From: an uncultured Candidatus Saccharibacteria bacterium
Lineage (GTDB): Bacteria > Patescibacteriota > Saccharimonadia > Saccharimonadales > Saccharimonadaceae
Assembly (NCBI GenBank): GCA_947306315.1
Contig: CAMZGF010000009.1
Location: 1 to 18,090 of the forward strand
Direction: 5' to 3'
Length of the DNA stretch: 18,090 bases
The position numbers were made by a program, and so were the translations under genes. Under the pieces are notes generated by a model. It did not search any database, was not told the origin of the DNA, and saw only the letters and a list, made by a program, of their open reading frames with translations. Below are positions 1 to 7,905 of the stretch, one piece after another. The stretch's first letter is position 1. Every line of letters begins with the position of its first letter.

Positions 1-69
1 TGGATTTTGGCAACTGAAAAAATTCAAGAAGAAGTCAAATCCATATTGGAAAAAGAAATTCAGCAATAA
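1..69 (+). CDS. C-terminal tail of an unidentified plus-strand protein (partial)
   Basis: Frame 1 is open from the left edge to a TAA at 67-69 and encodes the last 22 residues of a protein, ending ILEKEIQQ. The tail is charged and likely helical. A strong terminator hairpin starts two bases after the stop, which supports this as a real gene end. Frame 2 is also open here, so the call rests mainly on the position of the terminator. Too little is visible to name a function. The gene is the only plus-strand gene in the window and converges on the CAP-domain gene. Confidence 0.5.
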   Translation, partial: WILATEKIQEEVKSILEKEIQQ

Positions 70-70
70 T

Positions 71-112
71 AAAATGCGGTCATTCTCATATGAGAATAAG
101 ACCGCATTTTTT
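71..112. terminator. Bidirectional rho-independent terminator between convergent genes
   Basis: The arm AAAATGCGGTC (71-81) pairs with GACCGCATTTT (100-110), and an inner arm TTCTC/GAGAA around ATAT extends the stem. The A-run on one side and the T-run on the other (TTTTTT at 107-112) let it work in both directions. It would end the plus-strand gene stopping at 69 and the minus-strand CAP gene stopping at 155. Confidence 0.85.
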
Positions 113-154
113 GTTGCATCAGTATTGATAATTTAAAGAAAAAGAATATGTTAT

Positions 155-868
155 TTATCCACGAAAAATTTGTACCCAATAATAACCATGTTTTGATCCA
201 TATTTAAAATGATAGCCAACGCCTAACTCATTAAATGCAGGATTTAAAATATTTGCTCGATGTCCCTGTGAGTTCATCCACGCATTCATAACATCTTGAG
301 CTGTTTCTTGTCCTGCTGCTATGTTTTCTCCAGCAGTATGTTTGATACTCTTCAATACGGTAAAGCAATCAGAGCCATCGGGACGAGTGTGGGAATATCG
401 GCGTTCAATCTCTTTACTACGGATAGCTGCCGAAAACATCAAATCTTGCGAAAGATGAAGAGGAGCGATTCCTAAACGGTTACGTTCTCTGTTGACCAGA
501 GTCAAAATTTCTTGAGCAAAATTTTCATTTCCATCTTCTATTCGTTGTTCAATAATGGGGTGATTTTCTTGTCCGCCAACCATAAGGTGATAAAAATATT
601 TTTGACCGTTTGGTAAATGTGCAACAATATAAAAATCACCGATTGTCTCAAAACGAACTTCAAGATTGCCGCCATTCTGCGAAAGGACTGTTATCGCATT
701 AGAACTTGGAGCAGAGATTTCGTAACGAGTTCCTGAATCATTTACTGCCTCGAAAACATCTCCACAAGCAAATTGCCATTCAAAATCAAATTCACGAGCA
801 AAGCTCAAATCAGCATTAACGAAAAGGATTGTGAATGCCAACATTAACGAGACGAAAAATTTCCTCAT
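155..868 (-). CDS. Secreted CAP-domain (SCP/YkwD-like) protein
   Basis: This 237-aa protein begins with a signal peptide: basic RK, a hydrophobic core to about residue 18, and a likely cut after SFA near residue 24. Residues about 30-98 form a small beta-rich domain I cannot name. The CAP domain spans about 117-237, with His160 in the YSHTRPDG motif, Glu181 in GENIAAG, the QGHRANILNP motif with His203, and a final YWVQIF strand. Bacterial CAP proteins are exported and often linked to the envelope or to sporulation; the enzymatic role is usually unknown. The start is ATG with AGGAG eight bases upstream. It is separated by 153 bp from the operon above and ends at a shared terminator, so it may be its own transcription unit. 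Confidence 0.9.
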   Translation of the reverse strand: MRKFFVSLMLAFTILFVNADLSFAREFDFEWQFACGDVFEAVNDSGTRYEISAPSSNAITVLSQNGGNLEVRFETIGDFYIVAHLPNGQKYFYHLMVGGQENHPIIEQRIEDGNENFAQEILTLVNRERNRLGIAPLHLSQDLMFSAAIRSKEIERRYSHTRPDGSDCFTVLKSIKHTAGENIAAGQETAQDVMNAWMNSQGHRANILNPAFNELGVGYHFKYGSKHGYYWVQIFRG

Positions 869-895
869 TTCAACATCTCCTAAGTTCTCGTAAAA

Positions 896-925
896 AATAT
901 GTTAGCAATTTTTCTAAATAAGCAA
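896..925 (-). promoter_or_regulatory. Possible sigma-A-type promoter for the CAP gene
   Basis: On the minus strand a TTGCTT box (925-920) and a CATATT box (901-896) are 18 bases apart, about 28 bases upstream of the CAP-gene ATG. Both boxes are imperfect matches to TTGACA and TATAAT. The rest of the 869-1021 gap shows no convincing gene and no clear terminator for the upstream operon. This is a weak prediction from sequence alone. Confidence 0.25.
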
Positions 926-1021
926 CGAACCGTCCAGAGGATAAAACCAATTTACATTTTAAAGTCGTTTATCAATAAAAGAACAAAATTATGTCACACT
1001 CATTCAAATAACGTCTTATTC

Positions 1022-1318
1022 TTACATAGCGTCAAAAGCTTCATCAAACATCAATGCCAACATGGTATCTTCTTCCACGGAATATAGCCATGGTTTCTTT
1101 TCAGCATATTGTCGAAAGCACAGAAAAAGTTTATGCATAACTTCTATTCCAAGTGAAAGCGTATGAATATCTGGAAAATCACGAGCTAATTCACATATTG
1201 AATTCCTATAAGCAATTTTAGCCGATAAATATGATATAGTTTGATTGTCGTCACATGCAATTAGTTCGTTAAGATAACGTCGAGTTCGCATTATAAGTTT
1301 TCTTTGCCGTTCGTCCAT
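1022..1318 (-). CDS. Small helical protein of unknown function
   Basis: This is a 98-aa protein that I do not recognise. It has no signal peptide, membrane segment or metal motif. The sequence looks almost wholly alpha-helical, with a basic N-terminus (MDERQRKLIMRTRRYLNEL) and an acidic C-terminus (EEDTMLALMFDEAFDAM). The start is supported by AAAGGAG ten bases before the ATG. It lies 37 bp after the PP2C gene on the same strand, so it is probably the last gene of the operon. It could be a small regulator or binding partner of the phosphatase or kinase, but nothing in the sequence shows that. Confidence 0.7.
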   Translation of the reverse strand: MDERQRKLIMRTRRYLNELIACDDNQTISYLSAKIAYRNSICELARDFPDIHTLSLGIEVMHKLFLCFRQYAEKKPWLYSVEEDTMLALMFDEAFDAM

Positions 1319-1355
1319 GAATAAATAACTCCTTTTATAAAATTTTGCTCACAAT

Positions 1356-2357
1356 TCATTGACAGTAAATTTTAAACATAAATTTTTTACGTATAACTAT
1401 CCCCGCCTCAATAAGTCGTTGTAATTTTTTCTTAACGTATCTCTTTTTCAAATGAAGTTTACGCGACAGTTCATGTAATGTTATCGGATTTTTTAAAATC
1501 TCACAAATTTCATCATATCGAAAAATTATTTGACGAACCTTACGAAGAAGAGGATTTCCCGAAGCTTTAAAAAGGGTCTGTCGTTCAGATAAAGGCAATT
1601 CGTCCAGCGGAGGTAACTGTTCAGATGTTCTTGCTAATAATGCAATACTGCAATCGTCATAAGTGTTGTCAATTACAACCGAACCTAAGGCATCTTCTAA
1701 TTGTGGCGTTAAAATTTCAGGTGAGATAAGACACGTACGATGCAATAAGCGTTTAATAACTGGTGCTAATGTTTTATTGCGTTTATTGTATAAACTTTGC
1801 TCTGTACCATCGCTCATCAAAACAAAACCTGAAATTTTTTTGAGTTCACCTTTATAAATTTTCATACGAGCTTCCGCATTAACAGAAGTCACAAAAAAAG
1901 TTTCGTTTGCAAACTCACCGTTATCAGGAGTTGAGACAGTTTTCAAGCCAGTGTCATTCAAGTAACCGATAACACCATCACCTAGATGGGCTAAGAAAAA
2001 ACTTTTATCACTGACTGCAGCTACTAACAAAGTCGAAGCTAAATCTTTAATTAAGCATTTGCGCTCCATTGCTTCTTCTTCTAATGATTTTAAAATAACG
2101 GATAAAAGTTCTTTTTTTACTTTATGACCATCTTCACACGTTATTAAGTCAAAAAATTTTTTGAGGATGAATTCCGCAACACAATTTACAACACATTCCG
2201 CGCCAAAATGTGAAAATACAGCTGAACCTGCTCCGTCTGCAAGAACAATGACATGTATTCCATTTTCTTCGCGTCGAGTCACTTTGTCTTGGCATGGAAT
2301 ATTTTTTTTCAAATGTCCTCTTCCTTGCAAAGCACAACAAACAGATTTCCAAACCAC
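1356..2357 (-). CDS. PP2C-family Ser/Thr phosphatase with C-terminal winged helix
   Basis: This 333-aa protein would remove phosphate from Ser/Thr residues, most likely on targets of the kinase encoded two genes upstream. The PP2C (PPM) domain spans about 5-245, with GRGHLKKNIPCQD at the start. Metal-binding acids are Asp41 in LADGAGSA, Asp127 in HLGDG, Asp183 in LMSDG and Asp234-Asp235 in YDDCSIALL. Residues about 278-333 form a winged helix-turn-helix (ITLHELSRKLHLKK, then KKKLQRLIEAGIVIRKK), unusual on a PP2C and suggesting DNA or protein binding. The start is GTG at 2357, with AGGAGG seven bases upstream. A longer in-frame start at 2426 would run through a terminator hairpin and lacks a good ribosome site, so I reject it. 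The gene belongs to the vWA/PP2C/kinase triad. Confidence 0.88.
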   Translation of the reverse strand: MVWKSVCCALQGRGHLKKNIPCQDKVTRREENGIHVIVLADGAGSAVFSHFGAECVVNCVAEFILKKFFDLITCEDGHKVKKELLSVILKSLEEEAMERKCLIKDLASTLLVAAVSDKSFFLAHLGDGVIGYLNDTGLKTVSTPDNGEFANETFFVTSVNAEARMKIYKGELKKISGFVLMSDGTEQSLYNKRNKTLAPVIKRLLHRTCLISPEILTPQLEDALGSVVIDNTYDDCSIALLARTSEQLPPLDELPLSERQTLFKASGNPLLRKVRQIIFRYDEICEILKNPITLHELSRKLHLKKRYVKKKLQRLIEAGIVIRKKFMFKIYCQ

Positions 2358-2364
2358 AAAAATT

Positions 2365-2387
2365 CCTCCTATGTTAAAAAATAGGAG
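2365..2387 (-). promoter_or_regulatory. Alternative hairpin that would mask the PP2C ribosome binding site
   Basis: On the minus strand CTCCTAT (2387-2381) is fully complementary to ATAGGAG (2372-2366), with an eight-base loop. The second arm contains the AGGAGG ribosome site of the GTG start at 2357. The first arm shares bases 2383-2387 with the terminator stem, so the two hairpins cannot form together. This could switch between termination and blocked translation. The pairing is seen directly; regulation is inference. Confidence 0.45.
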
Positions 2388-2407
2388 CCGAAAATTTTTT
2401 GGCTCCT
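2375..2407 (-). terminator. Rho-independent terminator or attenuator before the phosphatase gene
   Basis: On the minus strand AGGAGCC (2407-2401) pairs with GGCTCCT (2389-2383) around an 11-base AT loop, followed at once by ATTTTTT. It lies between the vWA stop and the PP2C start, so it would reduce, but need not abolish, transcription into the last two genes. The right arm overlaps a second possible hairpin that includes the PP2C ribosome binding site (see the next entry). Confidence 0.7.
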
Positions 2408-2449
2408 CCGGTAGAAAGAACTTCATTTAAAAACTTCAAAAATTTGTAA

Positions 2450-3232
2450 TCAATCCAACTCACCCCAAGATTTAATTCCTTCCACGTCCAACTTAATTTT
2501 ACTGCCAGGCATAGATTGAGATGTTCTGGATACACTGGAACTAAGCCATTCGAAAAAGCCTTTAAAATTCATTCCTTTCAATCTGAGTGGCGGGCGTTTT
2601 GGTGAGAACTTAGCCAAGCAACTCATGTCCGCTTCAACACCTATGCCAATGGGAAAAACTGTGAGCTTTCTATTATTCGCTAACTCGTTTGTGCGGGAAA
2701 TAGCACGATTCAATTCCGCTACATCGCCGTTGGGTTCGCCGTCTGTCATTAACACGAGCCAAGGTTGAAAATAATCAACGCCAGAATCTTTATAGCTCTT
2801 TTTGCGTTCTTCCAGACAATCCAAAGCCATATTTACTGCTTCGCCCATGGGAGTTTCACCGCGTGCTTGCAAGGACGAGATTTTTTCTTGACGTTCGCCT
2901 TCTTGACGCTCTAAATTTGCGAAGTCCAATACAACTTCAGCTGAATTGCCGCCAAATGTCACTATGCAAATCTCAGCTGAATAACGCGCAACATCGTCTT
3001 CCAACAAGTTGTCATAAAACAGATTAACTCCACCAACTAATTCTTGCAACGCAGTAATTCCGCCTTCGACAACATCCCATGTTCTTCCGTCCACTTCAAC
3101 CGTGCGCCCCGTTTTTCGTGTTTCGCCGCCAACGATTCTGCCCATAGAACCGCTCACATCCAAGCAAAGACAAATAGGAACACGTGTCATCGGATTCGTT
3201 TCAAGGTCTTGTTTCCTTAACAAATCATTCAT
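2450..3232 (-). CDS. TerY-like von Willebrand factor A (vWA) domain protein
   Basis: This 260-aa protein has one vWA domain with an intact metal-ion adhesion site: Asp25, Ser27 and Ser29 in LDVSGSMG, Thr127 in ARGETPMG and Asp164 in LMTDGEPNGD. It has no signal peptide or membrane segment, so it should act in the cytosol as a Mg-dependent protein-binding module. Its layout matches TerY, the vWA member of the TerY-P triad (vWA, PP2C, kinase) known from tellurium/stress loci. The ATG overlaps the kinase stop (ATGAATGA) with GAGG nine bases upstream, so the two are probably translationally coupled. A second in-frame Met (MTRVPICL) could be an alternative start. The vWA protein is likely a partner or substrate of the neighbouring kinase; that role is inferred from context. 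Confidence 0.9.
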   Translation of the reverse strand: MNDLLRKQDLETNPMTRVPICLCLDVSGSMGRIVGGETRKTGRTVEVDGRTWDVVEGGITALQELVGGVNLFYDNLLEDDVARYSAEICIVTFGGNSAEVVLDFANLERQEGERQEKISSLQARGETPMGEAVNMALDCLEERKKSYKDSGVDYFQPWLVLMTDGEPNGDVAELNRAISRTNELANNRKLTVFPIGIGVEADMSCLAKFSPKRPPLRLKGMNFKGFFEWLSSSVSRTSQSMPGSKIKLDVEGIKSWGELD

Positions 3233-5642
3233 CTAGGTGATCCTCGCTTTCAATAAAATTTATAGACAATTTTTGTCTAAGCATATCAACCATTTCATGA
3301 TAACGCTTACGGCAACATTCATTCCTTCCGTGTAAAATGTCTTCCAAACATGGCTCTATATATTCTGAGTAGATTCTTCCATAAAGGCAGTGCTTTTCTT
3401 CTGATATTGCTAATCTTTCTACGATAAGCGGTGCAATTCTATAGTATTCGCGAATATCCTCTTTGCCGCCGATTTGATTCGCAAGCCAATTGTCGCGGAA
3501 ATCTCGTAATGTTGTTAGTTCAAAGCAGTCATCGGGTTTACCAAGATACTCACAAACAGCAGTCGTTATGAAACACCAACCGCTCTTCTTAGAAGAGGAC
3601 TCTGGAGGAGATGTATAAGTTGTTGTTTTTTGCTGAGTAGGTACATTGCGTTGCGTTGTACTTGAAGAGTGTGTTGAAGTTACTCGCGGCTTTTTTCGAC
3701 ATTCCTCGCAACGAACTGGCAAACTCATCGACTTACTATCGTAAAAATCCTTTTCTCCATAAGTTATCTCGAATGTTTTACCGCAATCTTTACATTTTAT
3801 TCGTTGATAAATTGTATTTTTCTTTTCAAAACAATCACGACATATTTCATAACGTTTTGCGTGTTTAATATATCTTTGATAATTTGTATAAATCATTTCA
3901 CAGCCGCATTTCTCGCAGGTGTATTTTTCACCGTCGTTTAAACAATCGCGACAAATACCATGCTCTAATCGTTCTTCTTCGTATTCCTTGTTACAAAGTA
4001 TGCATCTGGCGTAAGTTTTGTTTTTATCCTTTTTGAGCCGAGACGGAAAAATCTTAATAGACTCATCGTCTTGCGCTTCCAGTTTTCCATTTTTGAGTAA
4101 CTCAAGATAATATTCAAATAATCTCAACCAATGCCCCGAACCAGGACGTTTTTTTTCATCGTGAAAAGCACCATCACGCCAAAAAGTTTCATAAAATGTT
4201 TCTTTAATTTTGTAAATAAGATGACTCCAACAATAACGCCACGGACCTTTTGGGGCTTTACCCGTTTTAAGTTCACCAAGTGGATAAGAAAATTCCCCAT
4301 TAACGATATTTTCGACAATGCCTCCGCCATCTGGCATTGCATAAGGAGGTTTTCCTGGCAACATTATCATAAACAATAACGTTGCCACTGCAAAATTTTC
4401 ATTGCCTAAAGTCCTAAGACCATACTGTGAATTTTTTTTATGCAACTCAGGTGCAGTGAAAATTGGCATACCTACAGGACAAATAAAACCTTCAACTTGA
4501 TAGCTATCTGTGTCTACAAAATAAACTTCAGTGGGAGAGACAACAAGGATATTATACGGATTTATATCGCCTAGGATAACGTTGCGGTCGTGCAGATACT
4601 TGAGCTTTTGAAGAATCGTCACACATAATTGAACCGTATCAATTTTGTTCCATTGTGGGAAATACTTGCTCAAAAGCATAGGCATAAAAATACTCTTGCC
4701 CAAATCTCTTCCCTTAGCCGCTTGCATAAGATAGCCAACAAATTCACTTCGCTGATTCAAAATCAGAGCTACTGGAAAGCATACCCCAGCGCAGTTAATG
4801 TCCTTAGTAAGCATAAGCTGAAGTTTTTCATAACGCATACGAGTAATCTTTTCCGGCTTGTAAATCTTGGCAACAAAACCTGCCATATTCGTTTTATAAA
4901 CCGAACCTTCACCACCTGCACCGAGTTCTTCGAGCAAACGAATTTGTCTTTGTGTATTGTTACGTACAGCAATCACATCTTCTCCTGCAGTGGGAATTTT
5001 AGAAACAGGTAAATTTCCTTCAATTTGGACAATTTCCTTTGTAAAGGCAAAACGTTCATTGATTGGGATTTCTTCTGAAACTACTTCGACAGATGATGAA
5101 TTCTTTTGTTGTTTGCTATCAAAAAATTTCTTTAGGAAACCATTCTTATCTATACGTCTTACAAGAATTTTCTTCGGAACTTTTACTGCACGAGTATCCT
5201 TACCCAGATTCATTGCCTCATTCGCTAAACCACGGTCTTGTGTTATCAATAAAATATCAAATTGCATACGCTTTTTTGTGAAAACATGCAGAAAAACGTT
5301 GTCAGCAAAATCGCCATCGTCTGGATCAGCAAAAATATCAATAAGATGTGCCCGTTGCATTATGATAATAACTTTGCAAGCACGAATCGCTAAAGTATTT
5401 AACATTGGATTATCGGGGTGTTTTCTTTTACAATAGTCTGGACTGTTTGCTAATTTTTCCAGCTCTTTATAAACGGTCAAAGGCAAAATCAAAGCTTTCT
5501 TTTCACGTTCAAGAATTGGAGTTATATTCATAAGAAAATCTTTGGTACCATTATCTAAAAAACTCGACGTGTCAACAAAAATTCTGTAATCTTTTACACA
5601 TTTCTCCAAAAATGCCAGCTGAATTTCCTTAGAGGGTTCCAA
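3225..5642 (-). CDS. PIN nuclease-protein kinase-zinc ribbon-CFI-box fusion protein
   Basis: This 805-aa protein joins four modules. Residues about 18-165 are a PIN-type RNase fold: Asp24 in FVDTSSF, Glu60 in VYKELEKL, acids in ADPDDGDFADN (105-115) and Asp136 in LITQDRGLA. Residues about 230-520 are a Ser/Thr-kinase-like domain: glycine loop LGAGGEGSVY (240-249), Lys259 in VAKIY, catalytic Asp359 and Asn364 in LGDINPYNIL, and Asp377 in FVDTDS, which replaces DFG. Six CxxC pairs between 547 and 648 give about three zinc ribbons. A Ser/Thr-rich linker leads to a C-terminal CFI-box (CFITTAVC at 690-697). The start is TTG at 5642, with AAGGGG nine bases upstream; an earlier in-frame TTG at 5672 has no ribosome site. 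It is the kinase of the triad, and it adds a nuclease that could be controlled by phosphorylation. Confidence 0.9.
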   Translation of the reverse strand: MEPSKEIQLAFLEKCVKDYRIFVDTSSFLDNGTKDFLMNITPILEREKKALILPLTVYKELEKLANSPDYCKRKHPDNPMLNTLAIRACKVIIIMQRAHLIDIFADPDDGDFADNVFLHVFTKKRMQFDILLITQDRGLANEAMNLGKDTRAVKVPKKILVRRIDKNGFLKKFFDSKQQKNSSSVEVVSEEIPINERFAFTKEIVQIEGNLPVSKIPTAGEDVIAVRNNTQRQIRLLEELGAGGEGSVYKTNMAGFVAKIYKPEKITRMRYEKLQLMLTKDINCAGVCFPVALILNQRSEFVGYLMQAAKGRDLGKSIFMPMLLSKYFPQWNKIDTVQLCVTILQKLKYLHDRNVILGDINPYNILVVSPTEVYFVDTDSYQVEGFICPVGMPIFTAPELHKKNSQYGLRTLGNENFAVATLLFMIMLPGKPPYAMPDGGGIVENIVNGEFSYPLGELKTGKAPKGPWRYCWSHLIYKIKETFYETFWRDGAFHDEKKRPGSGHWLRLFEYYLELLKNGKLEAQDDESIKIFPSRLKKDKNKTYARCILCNKEYEEERLEHGICRDCLNDGEKYTCEKCGCEMIYTNYQRYIKHAKRYEICRDCFEKKNTIYQRIKCKDCGKTFEITYGEKDFYDSKSMSLPVRCEECRKKPRVTSTHSSSTTQRNVPTQQKTTTYTSPPESSSKKSGWCFITTAVCEYLGKPDDCFELTTLRDFRDNWLANQIGGKEDIREYYRIAPLIVERLAISEEKHCLYGRIYSEYIEPCLEDILHGRNECCRKRYHEMVDMLRQKLSINFIESEDHLDE

Positions 5643-5656
5643 GACACAACACCCCT

Positions 5657-6706
5657 TTATAACTCTTCCCAACCATTAAGTTTTGTAGGCTCTTCAGATG
5701 CTCTATCAGATTCTTTTGAAGGAGTCTCTTCTTCTGAAGTAAGGTCTGCTCCATCTTTAAAGCCACCTTCACATGGAGAATTGTAACCTCCCTCAAATTT
5801 TTCGGCAAGAGTTTCATCAAAATAAAATTTAACTCTTCCATCTTCGATAAAACAAGCCGAAATATTAAATCCTTCCTCTTCCGAAAAAGTATACAAATTC
5901 TTCTCATCAAAAATAATATTCAGCCGTAAAACTCTATACGCTAATTCTTCATTAGGCGTTACAAGACAGAGTCGATACTTGCGACAGAGACGATTAAATA
6001 TTGCCTGAATCGTATTATAGAAGTCGGGGTCGCTATCCTCTCCATAAACTTGCAGGACGTTCACTTTTTGCAAAATTTTAACAAAGTTTAAAATTTGCTC
6101 AAATTCCTCTGCGGTTGATCGATTTTTAAATTGTTCTATTGAACGTAAAGGCAATATAATTTTTTCAATTGACTCCATATAAGAAAGTTGCGTTAAATCG
6201 TTGACGAATTCAATTGCTTCTTTGGTGTTAAAAATTTCTACATCGAGAAAAATTTTATATTCTTGAACCAATTCTAACCAAGGATTTTCTCTACAAAAGT
6301 CTATAGAATTTGCGAAAGACGTATCTCCCAATTTAATACCTTCAGGATTATCATTTTCTTCACCAAAACGATTAAAGTTTTCAAACCATTTCTCTAACAG
6401 AGAATCGTAATGAAAAGATGTTATGTACTTATCGCTATAATTTTTCCCGACATTATCAATAACCGCTTTAAGTATCGATAACTTTGTTTTGTTTCGCATG
6501 AAATACGTATCTGTTAAAGCTGCTATGGAAATGTATTGCGCTACCGACATTCTGATTTTTTTTGTTTCTAAATCGGTAACTATTTGAGGAGTTGCACCGA
6601 TTGCCTCGGCAAATTCTTTTACACTAAATTCCATAAGGTTACGAACGAGACGCAATGAATCTTGGAAATTTTCAATAATAAGTTGTCGCTCTATTAAATC
6701 CGGCAT
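5657..6706 (-). CDS. HTH-PIN domain protein
   Basis: This 349-aa protein has an XRE-like helix-turn-helix at about 14-66 (VKEFAEAIGATPQIVTDLET) and a PIN-like domain at about 150-262. The PIN part aligns with the one in the next gene: KIFLDVEIF with RIFVDTSSF, KIILPLRSIEQFK with ALILPLTVYKELE, DSDPDFYN with DDGDFADN, and LCLVTPNEELA with LLITQDRGLA. The last acid is replaced by Asn-Glu, so activity may be weaker or lost. The C-terminus (about 305-349) is acidic and Ser/Glu-rich. I chose ATG at 6706 (AAGGGG eight bases upstream); a GTG at 6715 overlaps that site. It lies five bp after the NagZ stop and 14 bp before the kinase start. It may bind DNA or RNA to regulate the operon, or act as an RNA-cleaving effector. 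Confidence 0.8.
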   Translation of the reverse strand: MPDLIERQLIIENFQDSLRLVRNLMEFSVKEFAEAIGATPQIVTDLETKKIRMSVAQYISIAALTDTYFMRNKTKLSILKAVIDNVGKNYSDKYITSFHYDSLLEKWFENFNRFGEENDNPEGIKLGDTSFANSIDFCRENPWLELVQEYKIFLDVEIFNTKEAIEFVNDLTQLSYMESIEKIILPLRSIEQFKNRSTAEEFEQILNFVKILQKVNVLQVYGEDSDPDFYNTIQAIFNRLCRKYRLCLVTPNEELAYRVLRLNIIFDEKNLYTFSEEEGFNISACFIEDGRVKFYFDETLAEKFEGGYNSPCEGGFKDGADLTSEEETPSKESDRASEEPTKLNGWEEL

Positions 6707-6711
6707 TTTTT

Positions 6712-7875
6712 TCACCCCTTTGACTTTATGTGAGATTTCAAACGAAGAATTCGAAGTACAGATTCATCAATCCTGCTCTCGGAAAGCTCCCCACGTTGAA
6801 CCGCCATCAAAATGCTATTGTAAACGATTTGCTGACTTGCGTAGTCATGGCACACAAGTGCAATATCGCCACCTGCTTGAATCATTCTTATGCCAAGCGT
6901 TGAAAGGTCAACGTTATTTCTAATCGCGCCCATTTCCAAATCGTCAGTTATAACGACACCCGAAAAACCCATTTCATCACGAAGGAGATCTGTCATGACG
7001 GCTGGCGAGAGACTTGCGGAATTCATAGGATCAATGGCATCATATTTTAAATGTCCTACCATAACCATAAACCGCGAGTTATCGTGCTCACTGATAATTT
7101 TCCTAAATGGAGGAATATCCTCGGAGTAAAGAGTATTTTTGTCAACATCGACACTCGAAACTTCTTGATGCGGGTCAATCTTACTTCTGCCGATACCGGG
7201 AAAATGTTTCAGGGTATAAAGAAAATTTTCTTCCTCGTAACCTTGAACAGTAGCTTCAACAAACTCCGTAACTACATAAACATTGTCACTAAAAGAGCGC
7301 GTATCACGACTACCCACATCAGCTACTGGTGCAAAATTTATGTTGACACCTATACTTTTTAAGAGACCAGCATTGTACTTAGCCCAATATTTTGCGTCAT
7401 CCGGATTTCCGTCCAGTCCAATGCTTTCTTGCGATGGCGCGGGAGGTAAGAAATCCTGTCCGCGAGCAATTTGTCCGCCTTCTTCATCGAGCGCGAATAA
7501 CATGGGAACTTTTTGATTTGCTACTGTTTCAATGTCGTTTACCAACTTTTTGACTTGCTCAACGCTTTCCATATTTCTATCGAAGAAAATCACACCGCCG
7601 AAATGAAATTCATTGAGCAAAAATCTAATGTCGTCATTAAGTTCTGTTCCGTGAATGCCAATCATGACCATTTGACCGACTTTCTCGGCAAGCGTCATCG
7701 AATTTAATTGCTCTTCGAGAGGGTCGAGCTTAGACTTTGAATCTAATTTTTCATTTCGCTCGTTAATTTTTCCGCCTCTCATATCAGCAGTGATAACTTT
7801 CTCTTCATCAAAACAACCGCAAATTGTTATAGCCATTACTACCAAAATAACAGCACATAAAATTTTTTTTAGCAT
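6712..7875 (-). CDS. nagZ: Beta-N-acetylhexosaminidase lipoprotein (GH3, NagZ family)
   Basis: This 387-aa enzyme is predicted to remove terminal N-acetylglucosamine from muropeptides or other glycans. Residues 1-21 are a lipoprotein signal with the lipobox ICGC and Cys21 as lipid anchor, so it should sit outside the membrane. The GH3 barrel spans about 55-385. It has the NagZ signature KHFPGIGR (223-230), the Asp-x-His dyad at Asp234-His236 used by this subfamily as acid/base, and ITDDLEMGAI (309-318) with the nucleophilic aspartate. Length fits single-domain NagZ enzymes. It lies between membrane proteins and the PIN/kinase genes, 30 bp after the TPR gene. A cell-wall hydrolase in a signalling operon suggests a link to envelope turnover or muropeptide sensing; it could also be a bystander. 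Confidence 0.92.
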   Translation of the reverse strand: MLKKILCAVILVVMAITICGCFDEEKVITADMRGGKINERNEKLDSKSKLDPLEEQLNSMTLAEKVGQMVMIGIHGTELNDDIRFLLNEFHFGGVIFFDRNMESVEQVKKLVNDIETVANQKVPMLFALDEEGGQIARGQDFLPPAPSQESIGLDGNPDDAKYWAKYNAGLLKSIGVNINFAPVADVGSRDTRSFSDNVYVVTEFVEATVQGYEEENFLYTLKHFPGIGRSKIDPHQEVSSVDVDKNTLYSEDIPPFRKIISEHDNSRFMVMVGHLKYDAIDPMNSASLSPAVMTDLLRDEMGFSGVVITDDLEMGAIRNNVDLSTLGIRMIQAGGDIALVCHDYASQQIVYNSILMAVQRGELSESRIDESVLRILRLKSHIKSKG

Positions 7876-7905
7876 AGATTTAACCTGTCACTTCAAAAAT
7901 TTTTA

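Noticed and set aside
899..1087. Plus-strand 62-codon open frame in the gap before the CAP gene
   Set aside because: It overlaps the end of the small helical gene, has no ribosome site and reads as noncoding AT-rich DNA.
2358..2426. Longer N-terminus of the PP2C protein from 2426
   Set aside because: It would be encoded across a terminator hairpin and T-run, and has no good ribosome site, whereas AGGAGG sits at the right distance from the GTG at 2357.
4957..5436. Plus-strand open frame of 159 codons
   Set aside because: It is antisense to the PIN/linker region of the fusion protein, whose motifs are clear; the frame has no ribosome site or recognisable domain.
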